Shown: one piece after another, positions 8,654 through 19,094 of the stretch | Layout of the letters: the number at the start of each line of letters is the position of its first letter | Numbering within the stretch: position 1 is the first letter of the stretch | Source of the DNA: CADEED01 sp963711635 | GTDB taxonomy: Bacteria > Pseudomonadota > Gammaproteobacteria > Steroidobacterales > Steroidobacteraceae | Length of the DNA stretch: 64,000 nucleotides | Direction of reading: 5' to 3' | NCBI GenBank assembly: GCA_963711635.1 | Contig: CAVQEZ010000031.1 | Span: 1 to 64,000 of the forward strand | The notes under the pieces: generated by a model | What the model saw: only the letters and a program-made list of their open reading frames with translations | Databases searched by the model: none | Told to the model about the DNA's origin: nothing | Position numbers and translations under genes: made by a program

Positions 8654-10648
8654 TCAGGCAGCCTTGCTCTTGCCGACCCGGAACAACCACCAGCCGATGC
8701 CCGCCAGGATCACCAGCCCGAGCGTTTCGCCTGCCGAACCGCCGACCTGCAAGCCTCCCGGCAGTGCCAGCGCGTCGCCGCGGCCCGCGGCGACGATCGG
8801 GATCGCCATGAGAATGCCCATGAGCGCCTCGCCGGTGATGAGTCCGGCTGCGAACAACATGCCCTTGCGATTGCGCTTCTCGACCTGGTCTTCAGTCAGG
8901 CCCTTGCCGAAGCTGCGCGTCACGAGATAGTTCAGCAGGCCACCGATGAAGATGGGCACCATGGTCTCGAGCGGAAGATAGATGCCGATGGCGGCTGCCA
9001 GCACCGGAACCCGGAACGGCGCCTTCTTCGCTTTCAGTATCTGATCGAAAATGATGACGGCGACGCCGATCAGCGCGCCGATGCCGATCATGGTCCACGG
9101 CAATTCGCCGCCGAACATTCCCTTGGCAACTGACGCCATGAGATTCGCCTGGGGCGCCTGCAGTGGACGTGGATGCTGCTCCGTGGGCTCGCCGCCGATA
9201 CCGTAGGCGTCCGCCAGCAGGTTGAGCGTCGGCGCCATCACCAGCGCGCATGAGATCGAACCGATCGCCAGCATCACCTGCTGCCGCCACGGGGTCGCGC
9301 CCACCAGATAGCCGGCCTTCAGGTCCTGCAGGTTGTCGCCGGCGACGCAGGCCGCGCAGCAAACCACCGCTCCGATCATCACCGCAGCGACCGGCCCGAT
9401 GGCCGAGGTCTTGCCGAGGAAGCCCAGCAGCACCAGCGCCGCGAACAGGATGGTCGCAATCGTGATGCCGGACACCGGGTTGTTGGAAGAACCCACCAGT
9501 CCCGCCATGTACGCCGACACGGAACAGAACAGGAAACCGGCGACGATCATGATCACCGACATCGCGGCCGCGACACCGACGCTGCCGCCGAACGACAATC
9601 CGCTGCTGCTGAGGATCCACCAGTAGAGGATGGCGAGCGGAATCGTGAAGAGGACGGTGCCGATGAGCACCGACTTCATCGGCAGGTCGCGATCCGTGTG
9701 CGCAATGTTCGCATCGCTGCCGGCGCGCGCCGCGGCGAGGCCGCTCTTGACGCCCGAGACGATGGAATGCCGCAGCGTGATCAACGCCCACAGTCCGCCC
9801 ACCAGCATCGCGCCCACGCCGAGATAGCGGATCTGCGCGCCGCGCAGGATCTGCGCGGATGCCTCGGCGCAATCGGCACTCGACAGCCCCTGGCAGGCAG
9901 CCGCAATCGTGGCCGCGAGCTGGGGATTGTCGGCCAGGAAGTACGCGTGGTAGATCGGGATGGCGATGTTGAAAGAGAGCAAACTACCGGACACCACCAC
10001 CGCGCCGATGTTCAGTCCGACGATGTAGCCGACGCCGAGCAAGGCGGGCGAGATGTTGGCGCCCATGTAGCCCAGGTACTTGCCGATGAAGCCGCTGGCC
10101 AGCGCGCTGTCGGGAATGAGTCGCAGCCCGCTGGCCGCGATCAACTTGCCGATGCCGCCGGCCAGCGCGGACACGCCCAGCACCTTGACGCCTTCCCCGG
10201 GGTTCTCGCCGGCGCGCAGCACTTCGGCCGCGGCCTTGCCTTCCGGAAAGGCCATCTGCTGGTCGACGATCAGCGAACGGCGCAGCGGCACCGAGAACAG
10301 CACGCCTAACAAGCCGCCGAGGCCGGCGATCGCCAGCACCCACGAGTATTTGAAGTCCGTCCAGTAGCCCATGAGCACCAGGGCGGGCACGGTGAAGATC
10401 ACGCCCGAGGCGATCGAGGTGCCGGCCGACGCGCCGGTCTGCACGATGTTGTTCTCGAGGATGCCGCCGCCGCCCAGCGCACGCAGCACCGCCATCGAGA
10501 CCACGGCCGCGGGTATCGCCGAGGCGATGGTCATGCCGGCGAACAGCCCGAGGTAGGTGTTGGCCGCCGCCAGCACGGTGGCCAGGATGACGGCGAGGAT
10601 GATGGCGCGCGCAGTGAGCTGCGGCGCCGGGGCCAGGTTGCTGTTCAT
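8654..10648 (-). CDS. OPT family oligopeptide transporter
   Basis: Large polytopic inner-membrane protein of 664 residues with about 15 hydrophobic stretches, expected to import oligopeptides or metal chelates by proton symport. Family signs include ANTYLGLFAGMTIASAIPAA near the N-terminus, QTGASAGTSIASGVIF, the cytoplasmic loop RSLIVDQQMAFPEGKAAAEV and SSNNPVSGITIATILFAAL. Frame intact, unlike its two upstream neighbours. It follows the M2 peptidase by 4 nt, so the two are cotranscribed. Together with the POT transporter this forms a peptide-use operon. Confidence 0.94.
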   Translation of the reverse strand: MNSNLAPAPQLTARAIILAVILATVLAAANTYLGLFAGMTIASAIPAAVVSMAVLRALGGGGILENNIVQTGASAGTSIASGVIFTVPALVLMGYWTDFKYSWVLAIAGLGGLLGVLFSVPLRRSLIVDQQMAFPEGKAAAEVLRAGENPGEGVKVLGVSALAGGIGKLIAASGLRLIPDSALASGFIGKYLGYMGANISPALLGVGYIVGLNIGAVVVSGSLLSFNIAIPIYHAYFLADNPQLAATIAAACQGLSSADCAEASAQILRGAQIRYLGVGAMLVGGLWALITLRHSIVSGVKSGLAAARAGSDANIAHTDRDLPMKSVLIGTVLFTIPLAILYWWILSSSGLSFGGSVGVAAAMSVIMIVAGFLFCSVSAYMAGLVGSSNNPVSGITIATILFAALVLLGFLGKTSAIGPVAAVMIGAVVCCAACVAGDNLQDLKAGYLVGATPWRQQVMLAIGSISCALVMAPTLNLLADAYGIGGEPTEQHPRPLQAPQANLMASVAKGMFGGELPWTMIGIGALIGVAVIIFDQILKAKKAPFRVPVLAAAIGIYLPLETMVPIFIGGLLNYLVTRSFGKGLTEDQVEKRNRKGMLFAAGLITGEALMGILMAIPIVAAGRGDALALPGGLQVGGSAGETLGLVILAGIGWWLFRVGKSKAA

Positions 10649-10652
10649 CTGA

Positions 10653-12545
10653 CTATTCCCAGCCGCAGGTCCGGCCCTTGTTCTGATCTTCGAGCCAGGC
10701 TTCCAGCGGCTTGAAGTAATCGATGATCGCCGACGCGTCCATGTCGCGCGTGCCGGTGAGTTTTTCGAGCGTGTCCTGCCAGGGCTGGCTGGCGCCCAGC
10801 TTCAGCATGGCTGCGTATTTCTCGCCCGCCGTCTTGTTGTTGAAGATCGAGCATTCGTGCAGCGGGCCCTTGAACCCGGCCGCGTCGCACAACGCCTTGT
10901 GGAACTGGAACTGCAGGATGAACGACAGGAAATATCGCGTGTACGAGGTGTTGCCCGGGATGTGGTACTTCGCGCCCGGATCGAAATCCGCTTCGCTGCG
11001 CGGCACCGGCGCCGACACGCCCTGGTACTTCTCGCGCAGTTCCCACCAGGCCTTGTTGTACTCGGACGGCTTGACGCGGCCGTCGAACACCGCCCAGCGC
11101 CACTCGTCGATGAGCTTGCCGAAGGGCAGGAAGGCGATCTTGTCGAGCGCCATCTTCATCTGCTGGTTGATGACGGCTTCCTGCGAAGGCTTCACGGCGC
11201 TGACCAGTCCGATCTGGTGCAGATAGCCGGGCGTCACCGAGAGATTCACGGTGTCGCCGATGGCTTCGTGGAAGCCGTCCTGCGCGCCGTCCTGGAACAG
11301 CTCGGGCTGGTCCTTGTACCAGATGTAGTAATAGACGTGCCCCAGCTCGTGGTAGATCGTGAACAGATCCTCCTCGATCGGCTTCATGCACATCTTGATG
11401 CGCACGTCGTCGTCGTTGGCCATGTCCCAGGCGCTGGCGTGGCACACCACTTCGCGGTCGCGCGGCCGCATGAGCATCGAGCGTTCCCAGAAGGTCTGCG
11501 GCAGCGCCGGGAAACCGATCGAGGTATAGAAACTCTCGGCCGACTTCGTCATGCGCACCGCGTCCCACTTCTGCGCCTGCAGCAGGCGGTCGGCGCACTC
11601 GATGCTGGCCGCCGGATAGGGCTTCAGCAGGTCGTCGTACACGCGGTTCCACTGCTGCGCCCACATGTTGCCTAACAAGTGCGCGGGGATCGGCTTGCCG
11701 TCCGGCACCTTGTCCTTGCCGTACTTGTCTGCAGGCTTGCCGCGCGCGTAGCAATGCAGGCTCTTGTACAGCGGCTTGACCTGCCCGTACAGGCGCGCGG
11801 CTTCCTTCTCGAAGTCCGCCGCGGGCATGTCGTAACGCGAGCGCCACAACACGCCGAGGTCCGCGAAGCCCAGCTCGCGCGCGCCTTCGTTGGCGAGCTC
11901 CGCGAAGCGCTGGTACTTCGGCACGCATCGGCTGCGCGATGGAATGCCAGCCCGCCCAGGCTTCGGTGAGCTCATCGTAGTTGCGGCTGGTCGGCGATGG
12001 TCGTCGCCGAGCTCGTCGAGATTCTTGCAGCCGTGTCTCCTTGCCGTCCTTGTAGACCGCTTGCCCGGCGGGCAGTACTTGCCTTCGCCGTACATGGCGT
12101 CGAGCTCGGTGGTCAGACCCGCGAGCTCGGCGCGCTTGGCGGCATCCGCGGGCGCCGGCGCGCTAACGCCCAGCTTGAGCAGCATCAGCGAGCGCGCGGT
12201 GGATGGCGTCCAGCTTCTGGCCGTCGTAGGCCTTGGCTTCGCCCGCCTTGCGGCTGAAGTACTCGAGGTAGCGGTCGGTGACGCGCGCGTTCAGGTACTG
12301 CGTGTCGACCGTGATGTCGGTGGCCTGCGTCCAGCCCGCGGCGTTGCCCTCGCGGTTCGAGGTCGACGAGGTCCTTGTTGACCTGCGCGACGAACGCGTC
12401 CGGCGCTGCTCGATTTTCGGCGGCGGCGTGGCGCCAACCTCAGCGGCCGCCGGGCAGGCGGCGCGGGCCGCCTGGCTGGGCAGCCGGAGAGCGTGGCGGC
12501 CGCGGCGCGTGCAGTGCGGCGATCGCGAAGTGTTGGTTGGCTCAT
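10653..12545 (-). CDS. M2 family peptidyl-dipeptidase (ACE-like) lipoprotein, frameshifted N-terminus
   Basis: Zinc dipeptidyl carboxypeptidase of the angiotensin-converting-enzyme family, about 630 residues, releasing dipeptides from C-termini. The active site HELGH (in FTIYHELGHVYYYIWY) with the downstream glutamate in HEAIGDTVNLS is intact. Other family landmarks are WDMANDDDVRIKMC and the C-terminal FILQFQFHKALC. The minus-strand start at 12545 gives MSQPTLRDRR then a hydrophobic ATLSGC lipobox, consistent with an exported lipoprotein; several 1-nt shifts occur between 11930 and 12540. The start overlaps the stop of the POT gene (ATGA). Dipeptides made by it could be taken up by the flanking transporters. 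Confidence 0.9.
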
Positions 12546-14085
12546 TTGCGGTCTCCGATCCAGCTGCGCAGCGGGCGCGCGATGCAGCATGATGAACACG
12601 CCGGCGCCGCCGCCGATCAGCGTCATGACGAGGAAGTGGTGAGGCAGCTCGTCGGCCTTGAGCGAGGCGGAGTGGCCGCCGACCAGGCCGGCGACGGTGT
12701 TGCCGATGGCGCTGCCGAGGAACCACGTGCCCATGAGGCTGCTGACGAACTTGGCCGGCGCGAGCTTGGTGACGTTCGACAGGCCCGACCGGCGACAGGC
12801 ACAACTCGCCGAAGGTGTGGATCATGTAGGCCAGCAGCAGCCACGTGGGTCCGACCTTGCCGCCGCTCGACACCACGAGCTGCGCCGCCCACATCATGAT
12901 GAGGAAGCCGAAGCCTAGCAGGATCGAGGCCCATGCCCATCTTGAACGGCGCCGACGGGTCGAGGTTGCGCGCGCCCAGCGCACACCCAGATCCACGCGA
13001 AGAACGGCGCGAAGAGGATGATGCAGACCGGGTTGATCGACTGGTACCACGAGGCCGGGATGCACGTTCTCCGGGAACATGCCGCCGAGCCAGGAGCGGT
13101 CGGTGTAGTCGAGCGCGAAGGTGTTGAAGGTGGTGCGCCTGCTGCTCGAAGCCGCCCCAGAACAGCGCCGCGCACAGGAAGAAGATGACGATGACGCCGA
13201 CGCGTTTCTTCTCGATGGTGGTCGAGGCCGCCGAACAACAGCATGTAGCCGAAGAAGCCGACCGCGATCGCGACCTGCGCGACGAACAGTCCCTGCGCCA
13301 GCGAAGTTTCCGACGGCGCGTTCTCGCGCATGAACAGCAAGCACGGCGCCGATCAGCACCGCGACGACGACCGCGGCCACGAGCGTCCACGATGCGCTTG
13401 CGCTGCTCGGGCGGCACCGTGCGGCGCGTAGTCCCGCGGTGCCGAGATACTTCTGCGTCATCTTGAATTGCAGCGAGGCCGATGAGCATGGCGAAGCCGC
13501 AGGTGAGGAACCCGAGGCGCCAGTTCCAGCCTTCGCCGAGGCCGCCCGCGATGAACGGGCCGGCCGCCGCGCCGAGATTGATGCCCATGTAGAAGATCGA
13601 GAACCCGGCATCGCGCCGCGCGCCGGCCTGGCCTTCGTACAGCGCGCCGACCACGCTCGAGACATTGGGCTTCAGCAGGCCGATGCCGAGCACCACCACC
13701 GCGAGCCCGACGTAGAAAATCGCCGGCGCGGCGGGGATCGCCAGGATGAAATTGCCGATGGCGATGAACACGCCGCCGATGAACACCGCGTTGCGTTGAC
13801 CGAGCAGGCGGTCCGCGATCCAGCCGCCCGGGATGCAGCACAGGTAGGCGCGCGCCCGTGAACAGCGCGTACACCGCGCCGGCCGTGGCGCCGTCGACGC
13901 CGAAGCCCGGGATTTGCTCCCGTGGCGGCCGCCGCGAGGAACAGCACCAGCATCGCGCGCAGGCCGTAGTAGGTGAATCGCTCGAAGAACTCGGTCATGA
14001 ACAGCGTGGCGAGTCCGCGCGGGTGTCCGAAAAAGCTGCGGCTGTAGTCCGGCGACACGACGGTCGTCGTGGTCGGTTCGCTCAT
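12542..14085 (-). CDS. POT family proton-dependent peptide transporter, heavily frameshifted
   Basis: Di-/tripeptide proton symporter of the PTR2/POT family, about 510 residues. After MSEPTTTTVVSPDYS comes GHPRGLATLFMTEFFERFTY, then YYGLRAMLVLFL, containing the ExxER-like motif of POT transporters; later segments include SVVGALYEG and DAGFSIFYMGINLGAAAGPF, both strong POT signatures, and SPVGPV near the C-terminus. At least seven frame changes occur between 12600 and 14000. Since all conserved blocks are present in order I attribute them to assembly errors. First gene of the POT - M2 - OPT operon; the end ...WIGDRK with TGA overlaps the next start. Confidence 0.85.
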
Positions 14086-14219
14086 TATTGTTATGCCCCG
14101 AATTTTTGTGGGCGCTGTTGCGCCTCGATGGCGCCGAGTCTGACTCATGCGCACGGGGCCAGCAAGGCGCCGGGCGCCGGCACAGGGCTCGTTTACAGCG
14201 CGGGCGGTTCGCCGCAGCG

Positions 14220-14963
14220 CTAATTCGCTTCGGCTTCTTCCTTCTCGGCGGCCGCGGCGGCTTCGCGGCGCATCTTCTGCATGACGCGTGCCATCACCAG
14301 CCCGCCCTCGTAGAGCAGGTACATGGGCACGGCCATGATGATCTGTGAAATCGCGTCGGGCGGCGTGAGGAACGCCGCCACCACGAAGATGCCGATGATC
14401 ACGTAGCCGCGATTCTTCGCGAGCGTCTCGACCTTCACGAGGCCGGTGAGCACCAGCAGCACCACGGCCACCGGCACTTCGAACGCGACGCCGAACGCGA
14501 AGAACATCGTGAGCACGAAGTCGAGATAACTGGCCATGTCGGGCATGTACTTCACGCCGATGGGCGCGGTGCCGACGAAGAAGCTGAACATCACCGGGAA
14601 CACGACGAAGTACGCGAACACGCGCCGGCGTAGAACAGCAACACCGAGGACACCAGCAGCGGCACGGCGAAACGCTTCTCGCGCCGGTACAGGCCGGGCG
14701 CGACGAACGCCCAGATCTGGTAGATCAGCACGACGGGCATCGCGATGAACAGCGACACGTAGAACGCCACCTTGAACGGCGTCATGAACGGCGAGACGAC
14801 GCTGGTCGCGATCAGCGAGGTGCCCTCCGGTAGTTTGTCGACCAGCGGCTGCGCGATCAGCGTGAACAGGTCGTTGGCGAAGATCGCGCAGGGAATGAAG
14901 AGCACCAGCAGCGCCGAGCATCGCCTTCATGAGCCGGTTGCGCAGCTCCAGCAGGTGCGACAT
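14220..14963 (-). CDS. tatC: Sec-independent translocase subunit TatC, frameshifted
   Basis: Six-helix core of the Tat translocase that binds twin-arginine signals. Present are MSHLLELRNRLMKAM at the N-terminus, the periplasmic loop VVSPFMTPFKVAFYVSLF, PVVLIYQIWAFVAPGLYRRE with the conserved glutamate, and LVLTGLVKVETLAKNRGYVI followed by FLTPPDAISQ. At least two shifts (near 14630 and 14915). The true start is probably about 10-15 codons further upstream, since EKPEEQLAEGTL precedes MSHLLEL in the same frame, but no ATG is visible there. Order tatA-tatB-tatC on the minus strand. Confidence 0.93.
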   Translation of the reverse strand: MSHLLELRNRLMKAMLGAAGALHSLRDLRQRPVHADRAAAGRQTTGGHLADRDQRRLAVHDAVQGGVLRVAVHRDARRADLPDLGVRRARPVPAREAFRRAAAGVLGVAVLRRRVFAYFVVFPVMFSFFVGTAPIGVKYMPDMASYLDFVLTMFFAFGVAFEVPVAVVLLVLTGLVKVETLAKNRGYVIIGIFVVAAFLTPPDAISQIIMAVPMYLLYEGGLVMARVMQKMRREAAAAAEKEEAEAN

Positions 14964-15023
14964 CAGCGTGCCTTCCGCCAGCTGCTCCTCCGGCTTTTCT
15001 CTGTCGTCCGCGGCCAGCGCGGC

Positions 15024-15478
15024 TCAGCGCGGATCAGCCGGTCGTCGCGCGGGGTAGTTAGGTCGAGCTCGGCCTGCGGGCCGGCGGCCTGCGGGTCGGC
15101 GCTTGTCCGGCGCGGCCGCGATCGGCGGCGGCGCGTTGCGAGGAGTGCATGTGGTGGTCGGGCGGGTAGAACTCTTCTTCGGCCACGGCTTGGGTTCCGC
15201 GACGGCGGGCGGCGCGGGCGGCGTTGCCGGTGTCGGCGCGGGCGCCGGGCGCGGGCTTCGGCGTCGAGCGAGGTGTCGATGCCGGGATCGATGTTCATCT
15301 TGGTCTCGAGGTTGTGCGCCTCTTCCTCGAGCTGGTCGCGGAACTGCCGCGCCATGGCGCGCGCGCGGCCGACCCAGCGGCCGACCTGCTGGGCGAGCTT
15401 GGGCAGCTTCTCCGGCCCCAGCACGACGAGCGCGAGCGCGAAGATCAGCAGCAGTTCAGTGAATCCAACCTCGAACAT
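15024..15478 (-). CDS. tatB: Sec-independent translocase subunit TatB
   Basis: Single-helix Tat subunit that pairs with TatC in signal-peptide reception. MFEVGFTELLLIFALALVVL is followed by the GPEKLPKLAQQVGRWVG hinge and an amphipathic helix (RARAMARQFRDQLEEE). The remaining Pro/Ala/Arg-rich tail is low-complexity and probably contains one or more shifts, so the stop at 15024 is a best guess; another frame stays open to 14963. Starts 59 nt after tatA ends. Confidence 0.9.
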
Positions 15479-15536
15479 GGAGTGCTCCGCCGCGCGGCGG
15501 TCGGGAGCGAAGCGCGGGCGAAGAGCGCCGCGAGCT

Positions 15537-15769
15537 TCAGACCTTGGTCTCGCTCTTCTCCGCGTTGCGGGCTTGCTGGAATCGGAAAATTCGGCATCGG
15601 CCTTGAGCTGCTTGACCGACTCTTCGGCATCGCCGTCGTTCATCGACTTCTTGAAGCCGCGCACGGCGGAACCGAGATCGGAACCGATCGTCTTCAGCTT
15701 CTTCGCCCCGAAAATCAGCAGCACGACGATCAGGATGACGACGAGTTCTTTGAAACCAATTGGGCCCAT
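15537..15769 (-). CDS. tatA: Sec-independent translocase subunit TatA
   Basis: Pore-forming Tat subunit of about 77 residues: MGPIGFKELVVILIVVLLIF, then GAKKLKTIGSDLGSAVRGFK, a typical TatA membrane helix, FGxKKL hinge and amphipathic helix. The short acidic tail ends ...EKSETKV after one frameshift near 15565. An AGGAG about 5 nt before the ATG is a good ribosome binding site. First gene of the tat cluster. Confidence 0.94.
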
Positions 15770-15889
15770 GAGCCGCTCCTGTGGGGGTCGGGACGCCCCG
15801 AATTGCCTACGAAAGTGCGGGAATGATAAGTCAACAGAGGGCCCAAACCTAAGAAAGTTCGGCCAGGCCGAGACTCCCATCACGGCCCG

Positions 15890-16367
15890 TTGCCGCTGAC
15901 CGGTTAAGTCTTTGTCATCCGGGGCAGTTCTGAGCCAGAAAGTCACCGGGCCGTCGTTCACGAGCGAGACCTGCATGTGCGCGCCGAATTCGCCCGCGGC
16001 CACTGCGCGTGGCGCGCGCGGCGCCAGCGTCAGACAGCTGCCTCGAACAGCGCGTCGCGCCGCTCGGGTGCCGCGGCGGTGCTGAATCCCGGCCGCGTGC
16101 CCTTGTGGGTGTCCGCGGCGAGCGTGAACTGCGGGAACCAGCAGCAGGCCGCCCGCCGATGTCGGCGAGCGAGCAGGTTCATGCGCCCGGCCTCGTCTTC
16201 GAAGATCCGGTAGGTGAGCACGCGCTCCAGCAGCCGCTCGGCGCGTGGCGTCGTCGTCGCCGCGCTCGACGCCGATGAGCGCGAGGATGCCGCGCCCGAT
16301 CTTGCCCACGGTCTGCGTCGTCGACCGTGACCGCTGCCTCGGTGACCCTTTGAATGAGTGCAATCAA
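15890..16367 (-). CDS. dtd: D-aminoacyl-tRNA deacylase, frameshifted
   Basis: Hydrolyses D-amino acids (and Gly-tRNA-Ala) from mischarged tRNA. Minus-strand blocks in order: LIALIQRVTEAAVTVDD, GKIGRGILALIGVERGDDD, LTYRIFEDEAGRMNL, FPQFTLAADTHKGTRPGFS, with the invariant SQxTL-like and THKGxRPxF motifs, and GEFGAHMQVSLVNDGPVTFW near the end. At least three shifts. The start is probably the TTG at 16367, where family members usually begin M-IALIQRV; the ATG at 16406 would add 13 residues. The 3' end is uncertain. In gammaproteobacteria dtd is often near tat or yihY genes. Confidence 0.87.
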
Positions 16368-16456
16368 GTTGGTCGCGATTGTGCCCGGTGGCAATTGCGC
16401 GCCCAAGTCCTTAATATCGCGGCCTGTTTTTGGGAGCCAAAGGCATACATTCAGTC

Positions 16457-17104
16457 ATGGCATTGCGCATTCCGGTCCTCGTTTCCGTCTCGCTTCTTGC
16501 GCTGCTTCACTTCGCGGCCCAGGCCCAGGCACCCGGCGTCAACGGCGACGCCAAGCGCGGCCAGGCGCTGACCTACACCTGCAACGGCTGCCACGCCATC
16601 CCTAACTACAAGAACGTCTACCCCACCTATTCGGTGCCCAAGCTGCACGGCCAGCGTCCCGAATACCTGGTCGCCGCGCTCAAGGCCTACAAGAGCGGCG
16701 AGCGCTCGCACGGCACCATGCATTCGCAGGCCACCTCGATGAGCGAGCAGGACATGGCGGACGTCGCCGCCTTCCTCGCCGGCCCGCGACGTGCTGACGC
16801 AGTCGAAGAACGACGTGCCGGCCGACCAGCGCCCGAAGGCCACGCGAAATCTGCCTGGCCTGCCACGGCACGAACGGCGTCGGCATCACGGCCGACTACC
16901 CGACCATCTCCGGCCAGCACGCGACTACCTCGAGCGCGCGCTCACCGACTACCAGAAGGGCGGCCGCAAGAACGCCATCATGGCGGGCATGACCGCGTCG
17001 CTCACGCCAAGGCGACATCGAAGCAACTCGCGGCGTACTACGCGAGCCAGAAGCCGGCGCTCGAGATCGTCCCGAAGAAGACTTCGTTCCTTTCGTCGAA
17101 CTAG
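16457..17104 (+). CDS. Dihaem cytochrome c4-like protein, frameshifted
   Basis: Periplasmic electron carrier of about 215 residues with two c-type haem sites. A signal peptide (MALRIPVLVSVSLLALLHF ending in AQA) precedes the first site CNGCH; the second site CLACHG is recovered after a shift near 16845 and is followed by NGVGITADYPTISGQH. Met-type distal ligands (MHSQATSMSEQDMADVAAFL and IMAGMTASLT) fit the cytochrome c4 two-domain plan. Shifts near 16785, 16845, 16915 and 17010. A TACATT hexamer ends 5 nt before the ATG. Convergent with the S9 peptidase; stops lie side by side (17104/17105). Confidence 0.87.
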   Translation: MALRIPVLVSVSLLALLHFAAQAQAPGVNGDAKRGQALTYTCNGCHAIPNYKNVYPTYSVPKLHGQRPEYLVAALKAYKSGERSHGTMHSQATSMSEQDMADVAAFLAGPRRADAVEERRAGRPAPEGHAKSAWPATARTASASRPTTRPSPASTRLPRARAHRLPEGRPQERHHGGHDRVAHAKATSKQLAAYYASQKPALEIVPKKTSFLSSN

Positions 17105-19068
17105 CTATCGTCCGACTGCTTCGGCGCCGCGAGCTGCTTCTCCAGGAACGTGACGATCGTCCTCTGGTAGAAGTCGCGGTTCGGCTTCTTCTTGAAGCCA
17201 TGGCCCTCGTCCTTCGCCGCCAGGTACCAGACCTCGCCGCCGCGCGCGCGGATCTTCGCCACCATCTGCTGTGATTCGCTCGCGGGCACGCGCGGGTCGT
17301 TGAGCCCCTGCACCACGAGCAGCGGCTTCGAAATGCGCGCCGCGTTGGTCAGCGGCGAAATCCTCTGTAGATAGGCGCGCATCGCGGCAGGCGCTCGTCG
17401 CCGTATTCCGGCCGGCGCAGGTCGCGGCGGTACGCCGAGGTGCTCTCGAGGAACGTGACGAAGTTCGAGATGCCGACCACGTCGATGCCGCCGCGCAGCC
17501 GGTCGCCGAAGTGCACCATCGACGCCAGCGACATGTAGCCGCCGTACGAGCCGCCGGCCACGAACACCTTCTTCGCATCGAGGTCGTGCTGCGCGCCGAT
17601 CCACACCAGCAGCGCGCCGATGTCCTTGACCGAATCCTCGCGGTCTTCGCCGTTGTCGAGGTTCATGTAAGCTCTTGCCGTAGCCGGTCGAGCCGCGCAC
17701 GTTCGGCGCGATCACCGTGAAGCCCATCTCGCGCACCAGGAACTGCGTGAACGGGTTGAAGCCCGGCGCGTACTGGGATTCCGGGCCGCCGTGGATGTCG
17801 ATGATACACCGGGTGCGGGCCGGGCGTGCCGCGGGCGGTACACGAACGCGGGAATCTGCCGGTGCTTGCCGTTCTCGCGGTCGAACGTCGGAAAGCGGAC
17901 CAACTCGGCCGGCACGAACTGCAGCGGATCGATGGGCTCCGGCCTCGCTCTTCGTGTAACGAACCAGCGCGTTGCGCTCGAGCTCCAGCACGAACACGTC
18001 GCGCGGCGACTGCGGGCTCTCCAGCGACAGCGCCGAGCTTCTTGCCGGTGCGATCGAATGCGATGCGCCCGATCTGGCCATCCGGCAGCGGCGGCAGCGA
18101 TTTCGGTGCGGCTGGCCACGTTCAGCACCGTGAGCCGGCTCATGCCGTCGACGTTCGCCACCCAGGCGAGGTAACGGCCGTCGTCGCTGCGCGCGAAACT
18201 GTCGATGTCCCAGGGAATGTGGCTGGTGAGAGTTTCCACCGCGCCGGTGGCCAGGTCCACGCGCCGCAGCTGCTGGAACTCGCTGTCGCGGTTGGTGACC
18301 AGCAGCACGCCGCGTCCATCCGGGGTGAAGCGCGCACCGGAGACGCTGGCCGGCGCTTCGCCTTCGCTGACCGGCGTCAGCGCCGCGGTGGCGATGTCCA
18401 TGCACGTACAGGTGCGACTCGTTGGCCGAGACGAAGTTCGAGATGAGTAGTTTGGTGTCGTCGGGCGACCAGTCCTGCGACCGACCAGTTCTTCTGGAAG
18501 CCGTTGAATACCAGGCGCGGCGCGCCGAAGTTATTGGCCGGCTCGGCGATCATAGAGGTCGTAGCTCACGCCGTCGCGCGCCGTGCTGTGAAAGGCGACC
18601 CGCCGGCCGTCGTGGCTCCAGGCCAGCCCGCCGTTCAGGCCCTTGCCCGGAGCTCAGCATGCGCACCGCGCGGGTTGTCAGGTCGTACCAGAAGACCTGC
18701 GCATTTTCGTTGCCGCCCTGGTCGCGCAGGAAGGCGAAGCCCGGCGCCACCGCCGATTGCGGCGCGCGCGCCGTGGTGACGGGTTCGCGAAAGAACGTGA
18801 GCTGTTCACGCGCGCCCAGCGGCGTCGCAACCCGATGAAGTTGTTCGGTGTCGCCGAAGCGCGTGGCGATCAGCAGGCTGCCGTCGGGCAGCCAGTCGAC
18901 GAAACTCGCGCCGCGCGAGTTCATGTATTCGTCGAGCCGTGCGGTTAGGGGCGTGTCGACATGTCGGGATGTTGTCGAGCACCAGGTTGCCGCGCTCTTC
19001 GACGGCGCCATGCGCCGCCGCGGACAATGAACGACATGACAGCCTGTCAGGAGTAATTTCTTGTTCAT
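17105..19068 (-). CDS. S9 family prolyl-oligopeptidase-like peptidase, frameshifted
   Basis: Serine peptidase with an N-terminal beta-propeller and C-terminal alpha/beta-hydrolase domain, about 650 residues, probably exported. Propeller repeats run from ARLDEYMNSRGASFVDWLPD. The catalytic domain shows IDIHGGPESQYAPGFN, ApNVRGSTGYGKS, the nucleophile in VAGGSYGGYM, the Asp in VVQGLNDPRVP and the His in DEGHGFKKK. About eight frame changes are needed. The N-terminus is uncertain: MNKKLLLTGC at 19068 resembles a lipoprotein start, but the mature-like stretch AAAHGAVEERGNLVLDNIP lies in another frame. Fits the peptide-use theme of the POT-M2-OPT operon. Confidence 0.88.
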
Positions 19069-19094
19069 GCTGCTATGTTGCCCGGGGAAAGGCC

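Noticed and set aside
14963..16363. A single 466-codon minus-strand frame covering dtd, tatA and tatB
   Set aside because: The frame stays open by GC bias plus indels; the three proteins have their own starts, stops and known sizes.
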